A stretch of 64,000 nt of DNA from Diplosphaera chodatii (Eukaryota; Chlorophyta; Trebouxiophyceae; Prasiolales; Stichococcaceae). The notes below the pieces were generated by a model. The model did no database searches. It was not told the DNA's origin and saw nothing but the letters and a program-made list of their open reading frames with translations. Location of the stretch: assembly GCA_032358165.1 (NCBI GenBank), contig JAALGY010000010.1, positions 1,550,001 to 1,614,000 of the forward strand, given 5' to 3'. Made by a program: the position numbers and the translations under genes. How positions within the stretch are numbered: position 1 is the first letter of the stretch; the number at the start of each line of letters is the position of its first letter. This document shows positions 1 to 11,800 of this stretch, piece by piece.

Positions 1-2376
1 GCTGCAGGGTGCTGGCAACGCCACACAGCAGGCAAGTTGCTGTCTCACGGGAGGCTCATTGATGTGCCTGATCGCTGCAGCCTGAACATCATGACGCAAA
101 CTGAAACGCTTTCGTGGCTTGGTCCATCCCATGACTGCTGCGCCAGCGCCAATGTTTTAATCTCTCCCTCCATGCTTGTCAAGCATCAAGCGCTGACCTC
201 CTAACTGCCCATGCCACCCCCGCAGGCAGTCGTGTCGCCGGCGTCACGCAGCAATCTGGGCGTGCCCCCCGGCTCGCTTTTCAGCTTCCTGCGCGCCAAG
301 CCGTCGCTCGCAGCAGCCACGCTGACGGACTTCGACTCAGCGTACGGCAACCGCTTCTACGGCAGCCGCTTTGACAACGGCAGCAACACTGACACCGGCA
401 GCATAGCTGCGGCGGCGGCCGTGGTGGCGCGGGCGCTGCACACCCTGGCTGTCGGCCCAGATGCATCACCGCTGCAGGTGCGAGGCCGGGGTACTTCAGC
501 ATAGCCAATTGCCATGCTGTGTGTGCAGCCAATTGGCGGTTGAGGGCCATTGACGTACGAGGTTGCAGTTGTCGGCAGCCAGTCTCCCGTGATGTGGAGA
601 GAATGCAACAGAGCACATGCCGAGCCCTGGCATGAAACACACGTGCTCTGTTTCATCCTTCTCCTCCCAATGGCAGACTGACAGCTTGGGCCGGTCACCC
701 TCGCTTTGTGGTGCACCCTCGCTTTGTGGTACATCACTCGACTCAACACGACAGGAGTGATGGGATCATTCAGGTGAACCAGACGGCGGTGGCGGAGCTG
801 GTCCGTGAGCTGTGGGACTGCCTGGTGCTGCCGCGGCCGGGGCTGGGCTGCGGGCTGGTGCAGCGGCTGACGTCCACCTCGGGGGCGCCGCCGCAGCGCT
901 ACGTCGGCATCCTACACACCCTGACGGCCGACCCGCAGGTGGGCCTCTGATGACATCCGCAACAGTAGCCTAGGTGATGCCATACTGGATGCAAGTAGCT
1001 GACGGTGTACTTCCTCCTGGTACTTAACATGAACCGGAAAGTGTTTAGTGCTTCCAACCTACAGGATCCAGACCCAAGCGTCAAGGGCGACCTGCCGCGC
1101 TTTCTGTGGAACTTTCTGGCCGAGCGCACCGCTGTGCCGCAAGTAGGGCTCAGCCGCCCCATGCTCCACATCTTGAGAACATCTGGGCTGTGTCGATGTG
1201 TCTTTGCACCTCCCGCTTTCCATGTAAGGCTGCCCGAACCCGCCTGAAAGTGTTGCATCAAGTGGCACGCCGCCCAGACGCACTGCTTCTTTTTTTGCAG
1301 GCAGTGGGCGGCGACAGCAGCAGCGGCCAACCCTGCGACTTCCGGCAGCATGCCTGCAGCAGTGGCGGCGCCTGCTTGGGCTACAGGGGCACCCTGAAGT
1401 GGCCGCAGTCCGCTGGCCGCTGCGTCGCCGCGACGGCGCGCTATGTGCCAGCATACTCGACCACGCTGAGGTGTGCGGTGGTCCACTGTCCCAACCTGAC
1501 CCGGTGGCTGCAGCATAGCGTCATGATGCGCCTCTGCTGTCCAGCGGCAACGACTTGGGACTGGCTGCATGTGAGAGGAGCCGTTGGACTGCAAGACCGA
1601 GCAGATGCCCAACAGGTGGTCCATTTGGCTGCAGGTGTGACGGGTGTGATGGGGCAGCCACCTTCTATGACAACCGCTGGAAGGTGCGCTGCAGCTGTCT
1701 ACGCCTACCCTGTGCACCACTCCTGCAATACCAGGCACTTGCCTACGACCTCCATGCCAGCTTGCTTTCCTGCCAACTATGCGAAAAGTGCCAGGTTGAC
1801 TTTCGTAGCTGTACAGCACATCAGTCTGCTGCCCAGGAGGGTGACGAAGTGCTGTGCCGGCCGCAGGTGACAGAAGAGGCGGCAGCATGGCAGCGGCAGC
1901 TGGGCTGGCCGCCCGACCCGATGTGGACCGAAAGCAACTGGCCCGCCGGACAGCCGAGCCTCCTGCTGTACCAGGTGGGACATGCTCTCACCCAGCCGCA
2001 GACTGCAGCCTGAACCCTCCGCTGCTTGCGCCGTGTTGGATTATTCAACTGCACTGTGACGGTTTGCATTCCATCGGCTCTCTTGGCTGCTCATCACGCG
2101 AATGAGCAGTTCGTCCTAAGAACTGGGTGGCTGGGTAGCACAAGTGCAACACAGACACAACGTCGTCTGGCCTGCAAGCGCATTGCACTACATGGAGGGT
2201 TATACATCCCGGCTGCGTACAGGCACAAGCTCAGCTGCATTTCATGACTGCAGGCGGAGAGCCCCGCTGTGGTGCGTGCAACCTGGCTGCTAGGCGTCGC
2301 CAGCACAGCAGGCACCCTGGCTGCGTTCGCGGCTGCACGCGCTTACGGGAATCGGTCTGGAGCACAAAGATTGTGA
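1..2376 (+). CDS. Nicastrin, gamma-secretase subunit, C-terminal part (5' end outside window)
   Basis: Nicastrin is the large glycoprotein subunit of gamma-secretase, an intramembrane protease of the endomembrane system, and acts in substrate recruitment. Exons read: 1-31 (GC donor GCAAGT), 226-477, 774-938, 1065-1142, 1301-1470, 1867-1974, 2254-2376. Recognisable blocks in order are GVPPGSLFSFLRAKPS, TDFDSAYGNRFYGSRFDNGS (the family's F-x-x-x-Y-x-x-R/Y-F-D region), a cysteine-containing CGLVQRL block, LPRFLWNFLAERT, GRCVAATARYVPAYST and DPMWTESNWP. The last exon gives one hydrophobic helix (ATWLLGVASTAGTLAAFAAA) and a short basic tail, as expected for a type I membrane protein. The large ectodomain start lies left of the window. 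Exon borders are hand-called; the 1-31 exon is the least certain. Confidence 0.85.
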
Positions 2377-2898
2377 ATGCCCCGCCGGTTGCCATCAGCG
2401 TCAGACTTATGCCATACAGGGCTCCTGCATAGTGCTGACCCCAATTCCTGCAGCCGCGTGGTGGAGCCGACAAACAGTCCATCGAGTTTGGGTGTGCGTG
2501 CACAGTCTGACAGCTTACAAACTGCTGGTTTCATGTGAGGTCCGCTATCAGGTCTGAACCAATTCAAGCCATTGACGGTTCAGCGGCACTGCAACATGCC
2601 CTGCGCTTGCCTTGCCAGACTTGTGACCCTCCTGCATCAGCGCTGGTAGGCTACCGGCGTCGGTCTGCCTCATGTTCGTCCACACACTAGTGTGCAGGTC
2701 TGCAGTGTTTCGGTCCAGCATTCAGCATGCTGGACGAGCACGGGTTACCTCATCCGGCTGCTTGCAGGCCCGTGCCACATGGCAGTTGCAAGATTTCAAG
2801 TGCACGAGCCAACTCGTGAACACTTTGCATCTGCTTTTGCAGCCAGCTGCAGTAGCATCACATTGTCGCTGATTGGTCCTGGGTATACGTCTGCGATC
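2377..2898. other. Intergenic, nicastrin to F-box/LRR 1
   Basis: About 520 bases with no supportable gene. It holds the nicastrin 3' end and the upstream region of the first F-box/LRR gene. An open frame runs through the second half into that gene's ATG at 2899, but the protein similarity to the second copy begins only at the ATG, so the upstream part is read as 5' untranslated. Confidence 0.5.
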
Positions 2899-5800
2899 AT
2901 GAAGCGAGGCACGCAGATCACTGACCTATTGCCCGAGGTTTTCATGCTGATCGTGGACCGGCTGATGCCAGTCTCAGAGGAAGGCAGACACGTAAATGCC
3001 TTGGACGTTGCATGCCTGCGACTGAGCAACCGGAGACTGCGGCAGCTGTGCGATGCAGGTGTCCGTAGGCTGGACTTGCACAACCGTAGCAGTGGCGAAG
3101 TGCAACACCTGCTGCGCCGCTTTGCCGGTATGGCTGAGTCAGTATTCCACACTACCATCCGATGGAATAGCATGCGTGCATGCTTGCATGCCTACAAATC
3201 TTCCCTGCATAATATCGTTCCAGCTTGTGCCTGTTATTCGAGATCAACTCTGTCACCTCGAGCTGACTATGTCCTGACTGCTGCACTGTTTCACATGCAT
3301 CCTGCAGGCATCGAGGCGCTTGTGCTGCGGCCGTCGTGCAGCCTGGCGGCGCTGCAGCTGACCATGCTGCAGCCGCTGGCGGGCCTGCGCAGCCTGCAGC
3401 TGCCGTGCGCAGTTGCCTGGCTGCATGCAAGTTCGGTGGGGTCTGAAGTAGATGGTTGTCATCCTGAGGTATCGGCTCGCAGGTTGCCCAGCTGCACAAA
3501 CTGCACAGGACGTAGAGGTGGCGGGAACACGGGCAAAGCCCATGTAAATGTATGTAGACGATATGCATGCACCAATGGAACATTATTGACATCTGCATGT
3601 ACGTGGAGACAAGACGCGTGCTCACAGCAGCAATATGGTTGTGCAGCAAGGCTGCTCTTCGCCAGTCAAAGCTTGGATTTGATCTTGCGCAGGTTCACTG
3701 GCAACGCCATGGCGTTTGACGGGCTGACAACGGTCACGCAGCTCACGCGCTTCGCAAGCGAGTACGCCAGCAGCTCCCAGCGCAAGCTGCTGTGCAGCCA
3801 GCTGGCGCAGCTGACAGAGCTCCGGGAGCTGGATGCACCCAAGCTGCTGCAGACGGAAGGTGGGCACGTCATCACATGAGCAGTTTCCATCATGTATGCT
3901 TGTCAGTGCATGCACTACGCTGTAAAATCGGATCAGTTGTGCCACTCAGCCTCTTTGTGCCTGAGTGGCAGTCGTGGTTGTTGTCAAACCTTAGCACAGC
4001 CAGTGAGTTGTTGCTTCAAACTGACAAAGTGTGGTCAGCGCTCAAGGATCTTTGCTCCCTGCCGCTGCAGATATAACAGCACTGACGACGCTGTCGAAGC
4101 TGACACGCATCGTGCTGAAGGGGCATGGCTTCGGCATTGCCGAGCTTGCTTTGAAGGTGCAAACAGTCCAACAAGATTGTTAAACTGTAATATTGCACTC
4201 TTCGCGCCATGTAGCGATGCGGCCGCAGGCCTCAGAGTGGGTCCACTGCGTGGGCTGTATCTCGTAGGCAACATGCTGGTTATTCTCATGGTGGCTGGGC
4301 GATGGGAGCAAGTGCCGCCTCACGTGCGGCCCCTGCATGCGCAGCTGCCCACCCTGGAGCGCCTCGACTTGGACCTCGAGCTGGCAGGCGACGTTCCGGA
4401 CCCGAACATGGCCGACACCCTCAGCCACCTAGCCAGGCTGACGTCGCTGACGGCGCTGGCGCTGCAGGCTGGCCCCATGCGCGGGCTGCTGCGCCACCTG
4501 CGCCTGCCGACCAGCGTGCAGGCGAGCTTTTGCAAACCCAGAGCTTTGTGCGGAGTGCTCCTGCGACGTGAGTTCCTGTTGCAACTGGGCCAATCCACCG
4601 GTTTCAGCCCCTGAAGCTCTCACAAGCGCCACAGCAGCCAGTAAGGCCAGTGCAGCGCACAGTTGTGTCATGCTTGTGACGTGAGCATGTTAATGCTCCC
4701 TGCAGTCCTGCTGCCCATATCTGCAGATGTCTGCCAGGCCCGCACACTCCCAGCAGGTTAACCTGCATGTTACACCGATGCCTCTTGCAGCGTCTCCGTC
4801 TGAACTTAGGCACTTTGCGTGCGCAGGGGACAACCTACTTGCAGACCGGTCGCGCGCAGCTGACAGAGTCGGGTGAGGATGTGGCGATGCTGCTGTCGCT
4901 GCTGCCGGGCCTCCAATGCGTCAAGATCGGCGGCAGGTGGGCGGAGTCGCCGCAGACCTGGGCAGCCATCACGCCCTGGCTCCACATGTGCCAGGACCTG
5001 CACTTCTCAGGTGAGCGGCCAGTCCTGGAGACGCCTGTGGGCAATCGGGTGGGGCTAACGGGCATGCTGAGGTGTTTGCCTCGGTGCATGGCTGGGTCGA
5101 CATACCTGCACGCCGATGCCTTTTAGTATTACCTGCAACTTGCATGTAGGCGGCAATGGTGGTCAACAAATGCAATGCACTGCAGGGCCGCTGTGCGAGG
5201 AGGCTGGCAGGCAGCTGCAGCCTCTGGCTGCGCAGCTGACGCGGCTGTGCCTGCGGGGAGTGAACCGCAATGTCACAACTGAGGCGGCTGAGGTGGGGTG
5301 CTTTTCATATGGCAAGGCACTGTAGCAACTGCTTTACATCCCGTGCATGTCACTGCTTAAGGCAGGAAGTGCATCCGCAGTCAGCAATCCCCGAGCACAG
5401 GAGGTGGGATGGAGTTTGCGTAAGCATGCCGTGCAGGGGCTGTTGGGTGCGCTGAGGCGCTGCAGAGCCCTAGACCTTGTGAACTGCTACATCACGGACG
5501 AGCGCGCATATCAGGCACTGGCCGCGACAGCAGCGACGCTGACGCATTTGGACTGCGAGGGTGGTCAGACGGGGGGCCCACTCTTGAATGTACTGGTGTC
5601 ACGGCGCCTGCCTTGGCCTCCTGAACAGCCATGTTGCTGTAGTGACCTGGTGTCAAGGTTATTCTCAGATCCATATATGCTTGTCTGCTGCAGCTGAAGG
5701 ACGCACATGTGGAGGCGCTTACCGTGTTGACGCGGCTGACTAGTCTCCGCTTCTTGCCCAGCAGGCCCGGGGGACCTGAGACCACAGCTGCCTGTAAGTC

Positions 5801-8392
5801 CCGTTTTCCTTCTGCAGCCATTACTGGAAGTATCGCACATTCTCAGGGGTTCTGCACCTTGCGGCTGCCACCAGTTTTGGACTGCCTGCACATGTGCCGC
5901 ATCAGGCTCAACCCTTGCCATGTGCTGCATCGATCAAATTACCAGATGAGGGAAACATCAGCCCTTTGTCGCGGTTGGCAAGAGCATGTATGTTAGTGCA
6001 GGCGTGGCATCGCTTGGCGTCCTGACGGCACTCCGCGACCTGAGTTTCGGTGTGAAACGTATACGATGCGAGTTGTCAGACAGCCACCTTCGGCAGCTGT
6101 CACGGCTGCAGCTGACATCGCTATCGCTGCCTCAACTCAGTGACGTGAGCCTGGCCTGGTCAAACTCCTCGCAGGATGTTGTATTCGTGTGCATGCTCAG
6201 TTGGAACATCAGGTATGTCACTTTGAAAGAGGCGCTGTGAGCACAAGCTGAACATCGTGTCAGCAGCACAACTGAGAAGTGGCCACACATCGTGCCTCTG
6301 GACTATCAGGGTGCTGGCGACGCTCTTACAGAGCTGGCAGCGTGCAAGAGGTCGCTGCGGGAGCTGAGCATCGGAGAGGGTGCCCAGGGGCCGGGAGTGA
6401 TGGCGGCTGTGGCAGGTGAGCGCAGCCAATTTCGCTTGTTTGCGGACCCTGTTTGCCCCTGCTTAACGCATGGTCACGACTCCGCTGTGGGTCCAATAGT
6501 TGTCAGAGAGCCAATGCCTGGTTGCAGGCTTTGTCAACCTGACATCTCTGCAGTTTCGGCGATCCAGCAATATATATTACCTCTACAAGCCTGGCATGAC
6601 CTACACCCTGAGTTCACTTCAGCACCTCACGGCTGCGCCGCACGGCGGCACTGGGTGCGCATGTCCTGCATGCGGCTTGCTGTGTTGGTGGTTCAGAGTT
6701 GCAGTCACCTTCATACGGATGAAATCAAGTTGCACTCTTTGATGCAAGCTACCACTGTGTGCCCTGGACGTTCGCAGCTCGGCTGACATGCTTACAATGA
6801 CCGGCTGCAGGGTGCTGCGGTGTCTTGTCATACAGTGCCTTGACATTAATGCTCACACTTTGGCGCACGGCCTGGCAGGCCTCTCAAGTCTGCAGGTGTG
6901 CAGCCGTGCAGTGTTCTGCCTGTTGGCCATTTTGGATCACCCCGTGCAAGCTGTGCAAGTTTGCTCCTAATAGACTAGCGGAGTGCTGCCGCCACACATG
7001 AAACGCCACGGATCTGTTGCTGCGCAGCCGGTGTCGAGGCCATGTGTGCTAAGGCCCTTGCTTGGCTTGCCACGACCTGCAATACGTGCTGCTGTGCAGG
7101 AGCTTCGCCTGAACAACTTGGCAGGCCCAGATGGCAGCTTCCTGACACGTGTCACGCCCACACTACGTTCCCTGCACATGGAGTGCCTGCAAGACTTCAA
7201 GGCACGCACACAACTGGCCCGCAGAGTGCAGAAGTTAGAGGTCAACCGCATGGCAGTGCTCACGCTGGCGCTCTTGCACAGCTGCTGCACACCAGTAACA
7301 TCGGCTGGTGCTTGATGGTTCCTAGCAACCTTCACTCTGTAGCTGTTGGTCAGTGCATGCACACTCTTACAGTCTTGGTCAGCCTTTGTAGGCCTGCCGT
7401 AGAGTGATGAAGTTGTCCCCCAGGCTGTGATGCGTGTGCATACTTAGGGTCCTGACGGGGTGCTCGTGCTATGCTTGAGTACGCGCGACAGCAGCTCTGA
7501 AGCAGGCTACCTGCTGTCTGCAGATTGCAAACATGCCGAGCTTGCGGCGGCTGATGGCGCTGACGGAGCTGCGGCTCACCGGCAACATGGCTGTAGATCT
7601 CCCCGTGGTGGCGCTAGCATCCTGTCTGCCGCCCGAAGTTGCAGTCCTGGAGCTGGCGGCCGAAAGAGTGAGCTTCCACCCTCCCTGGGCTGCCCTCCAG
7701 GCAAAGGAATATGTGCCAATATTGGACGCAAGTTATTGAGCCTGAATTCCCTGTGTCCAACGGGGCTGGTAGCCACGACGTGGTGCCCCTTGAAGCGGTG
7801 GAGCAGGGGCAAGGTGTAAACAGGATGTCCGCTGATCGGATGTGTGCTCTGTGTACAGGACGCGAGAAATGCCATGCTGAGTTGTGCCGGGCTGGCAGTC
7901 TTTGCATCGCCGGCTTTGGGACCCTGCAAGGTGCAGCAGCTGATACTGAACCGCCAGAGGGCAGTCGATGGCGATGCAATCGCAGCTCTTTCAAAGGAAC
8001 GTTTCCCAGGTTGGTATTTCCCTCCGTTCGGCTGCAGTTGACACCGCCCTGCTTTGCTGCATCTGATGTGCTTGCCAAGCTGCATTCGGGAGCACATCTG
8101 CGACATGCACTTTGCCAGGACTGTATCTGACTCAACACAAGTCCGGCCGATGCCCATCACCTCTCATGCAATTTGCTACAACGTGAGCGTCAATGCCCCT
8201 GCAGTCCTGGAGGAGCTCAACTTGGATGCCACAGCCGTGCGCGATGGGGACCTGAAGTTGTTGGCGCCCCTGGCTGGCAGCCTAGAGTTGATCTGGGTGA
8301 TGAGCACGAGAATCACTGATGAGGGTGTGCGGGATGTGATGGCAACTTTCGCACAGCACGGCGGCGTGGTGAACATCAAGTACAGGTGGTAG
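2899..8392 (+). CDS. F-box-like / leucine-rich-repeat protein, tandem copy 1
   Basis: Predicted 781 aa from 17 exons: 2899-3127, 3308-3404, 3693-3859, 4071-4156, 4345-4521 (GC donor), 4827-5010, 5186-5292, 5437-5589, 5694-5793, 6002-6144, 6310-6415, 6528-6654, 6811-6895, 7100-7201 (GC donor GCACGC), 7524-7667, 7859-8009, 8205-8392. All phases join. The N-terminus (ITDLLPEVFMLIVDRLMP, then LRQLCDAGVRRLDL) looks like an F-box-type helix bundle that would recruit a target to an SCF ubiquitin ligase. The rest is irregular leucine-rich repeats (for example LAGLRSLQLP, LTSLTALALQAGP, LSRLQLTSLSLPQL, LAGLSSLQ). The start is fixed by the conserved MK-x-G-x-x-ITDL shared with copy 2. The substrate is unknown; the F-box assignment is an inference from pattern, the LRR assignment is firmer. 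Confidence 0.8.
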
Positions 8393-8819
8393 CGGCCTCC
8401 ACATCACCGAGCGTACAGCATCATTCACCCCCCAGCCTGTGTGGGGTACTGGCAGGTAGGGCAGCCTCGGCACGCAGCTAGCGGTGACCTGAGCGCCGCT
8501 GGGGCGACTTAGCACGGAGCAAGGCAATCAAGCCATTATTCCTGACGGTTGTGCGCAATGGTTGGAAATTGCCTGTTGCAAATGTGACCTTCACATGGAG
8601 CCTGGATGACCTAATCTGCTTCAGCAAAGCTGCTGACTCGGTCACCCAGGATGCAAACTTGTAACTTGGAGAGAGGTGTGAGATTCCATGAGCGATACAC
8701 TGCAAATTTGTTCATATCGACATTGAGCGCATGCATGCTCTGTAGTTCATGCAGATGCCACACGCGTTTGTTTACCGGCGAGGGGATTGCTACACCACCT
8801 GATGCATGTGATCTGCAGC
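8393..8819. other. Intergenic between the F-box/LRR pair
   Basis: About 430 bases between the stop of copy 1 and the ATG of copy 2. I see no gene, repeat or obvious match to the region upstream of copy 1. Confidence 0.5.
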
Positions 8820-11800
8820 ATGAAGCATGGCGCTGAGATCACAGACCTGTCGCCTGAGGTGTTCATGCTGATCGTTGACCGGCTGCTGCCAAGCTTGGAG
8901 GACGGCAAGCGCGCAGATGCGCTGGACTTTGCATGCCTTCGGCTAAGCAGCCGAGGGCTGCGGCAGCTGTGCGATGCAGCGGTGCGCAGGCTCGACCTGC
9001 GCCACCGCAGTAGCCACGAGATGCGGCACCTGCTGCACCGGTTCACGGGTGAGGATACTGAGAGAGCCACATCAGATCATGATTCGGCTCAGCAGCGTAT
9101 CTACCTGCAATGGGCTCCATGTTCTGGCTGCCATGCCATGTGCTGATCAGGCAAGCCCGCTGCAATGCTGCTCTGCCGCATGCCCACAAACACGCTTACA
9201 CGTTTCGCATAAGAAGGTGGTATGCCCCTGCAGGCACGGAGGCGCTGGTGCTGCGCCCATCGTGCAGCCTAGCAGTGCTGACCCTGGCGGCGCTGCAGCC
9301 GCTTACCATTCTGCGCAGCCTGCAGCTGCCGTGCGCCCCTCATATGACACAACCGTAGTCAATGGGCAGCAACACTGGAGGATCATTGACTTACCAAGGG
9401 TGCTGGGAAGTACGCTCAATGCAGTTTGTGCGTGTGCAACGACAGGGCGATGCAGGATGCATACAGCTGTGGTGGAAAGGAGACGCATAGAGTGGAGGTG
9501 CATGCAGGCCCAGGATTACATGAGCGTGGCCAGTGCAGCTGACAGAGAAGATCGCACAGAGAGAGCTGCATGGCCGACAGCTTGGGACTCCCTCCAATGC
9601 AGGTTCAGCGGCAATGCGATGGCATTTGAGGGCCTGTCGGCGCTCACGCAGCTGACACGCTTTGCAACAGACTACTCCGGCGGCATCCAGCGGGAGGCGA
9701 TGTACAGCCAGCTGGCGCAGCTCACGGGGCTTCGGGAACTGGATGCGCCCATGGTGCTGCAGACGGGAGGTGGGTCAGGAACAGATGGTGGTGCTGCATG
9801 AGAGCCCTGCATGATCTGTGCAGGGTGTCAGCTCAGCAGCCACACCGCAGCTTTGTCCGCCAGGCCACATTGCCAGGGGTCTGCATGCAGCGCGATGTGG
9901 GCAATGGTCAGCTGGTGCTTTGACGATGCTGGTGCTTTGACGATGCACAGGGGTGAGCACTGATGACCTGTCGACATCCTCTACTGCAGGCATGACGGCG
10001 CTGACGTCGCTGTCCCGGCTGACGCGCCTCGTGCTGGAGGGCGACGGCTATGGGATTGCAGAGCTCGCCATGCAGGTGCGGCCACCCTGAACCATTACCT
10101 GTGCTACCTCCCCCTGTTGGCGCAGGGCTCAATTCGCCCCAGTGGGTGAGATGCCGGCCTCAGACGTGGCACTGGTGCAGGGTGTCACCCAAGAAACTGC
10201 TCAAAGGCAAAAGCATAATATTGTAGAAAGACATCCCCTGCACGCGCAGCTGCCCACCCTGGAGCGCCTTGACCTGGTGCTCACCCTGGCCGGCGAGATG
10301 CCGGACCCGGAAATGGAGGCGACCCTGGGGCGGCTGCCGCTGCTTGGGGCCTTGAGCGCGCTGGCGCTGCAGGCGGGTCCCATGCGCGGGCTGCTGCGCC
10401 ACCTGCGCCTGCCACCGGGCATCAAGGCACGCCTTCTCTGTACTGCTGCTGGCGGTGTACTGATGAGTGCAACACGTTTGCTGCTGTGCATCATGTACTC
10501 GACCACTTCGTGCCTCATGGGTTGGGCTGCAGCCTGGCCCGGCTGCGCTCATCAACCTGGCCTATCCCTGTAGCGCAGGCGACCACCTTCCTGCAGATTG
10601 GCACAGCTTCGCGAACTGAGTCGGGCGATGACGTGGCGCACCTGCTGGCGCTGCTGCCGGGCCTCCAATGCGTCGGCGTCGGCGGCAGCTGGGCGGACTC
10701 GCCGCAGTCCTGGGCCCAGATTGTGCCGGCCCTTACAGTCTGCCAGGACCTGCGCTTCTCAGGTGAACCGTGAAAACCTACCGTCAGAAAGTCGGGGATG
10801 AGCAGCTGGGGATCCTCTCCAGAGAGAGAGTCTTATGCCCCACCTGATGCCTTTGCCCTTGGGTCATGTGCAGAGTGACGAAAGGTGGGTAGCAATATGG
10901 CAGTGTGGAACTGCCTGTGCTGCAGGGCCTCTGGGGGAGGAGGCGGGCAAGCAGCTGCAGCCGCTGGGGGCGCAGCTCAGGCGGCTGAGCCTGCAGGGCG
11001 CGGAGGCATCCAGCGCCACCGTGGCGGCTGCCAAGGTGGGTGTCGGTGCGGCACGGTGCTCAAGCAAGTACCTGTGGTTGAGAAAATTATGCGGTGGCGG
11101 CACCTTGCATAGCGCTGCACCTTTGCCTAGCATAGCGTCAGCAGCTGCCAGGTTGCTTTACCACCCAACGTCGATGGGGTCAGGCAATCACGGCATCGTA
11201 CCGCAGGTGCTCTTTGGTGCGCTGCGGCGGTGTGAGGACCTGGACCTAATGGGATGCGTGCACCTGGACGGGCGTGTGTTCGGGGCGCTGGCCGGCACGG
11301 CGGCGACGCTTACGGCCCTCAACTGCGAGGACATGGGCACTGTACGCTCCTCAGCTCGAGACCTTGCCATATGGCCATATCCCGACGGCACATCTCGAGC
11401 ATCATCACTGCCAGACTGTGAGCTGCTGCGGGTATGCCCAGTGGCAGCGTTGGCGCGAGCCATTGCATGCTGTGGCACTGCAGCTGCGTTGTTTGAGCAT
11501 TGCTCGGTAGGCTCCACCAGGAGGCAGGTCGTGCTGCGGCAGCCCGAGCCGCAAGGCACAAGCTTCAGCATTCTGGCACCTGCTGCAGGTGGACGACGAG
11601 CACCTGGCGGCGCTCACAGTGCTGACCCGGCTGACGAGCCTTCGGCTGGTGCGCGGGAAGCTTGGTGACGACTCTGTCAACGTCAAGATCACGCCTGCAG
11701 GTGGGTCGGATACCCTGCAGCGAGCGACGGAGCCGCACTCGTGGTACCCGCTTCCCTGGTGCTTGCAGGCCTGTGCTCGGTGCTGCACACAGCTGCCACC

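Noticed and set aside
899..1888. 329-codon open frame on the minus strand across nicastrin
   Set aside because: Antisense shadow of GC-rich coding sequence; low-complexity Cys/His/Arg composition, no family motif, and the plus strand gives a convincing nicastrin model.
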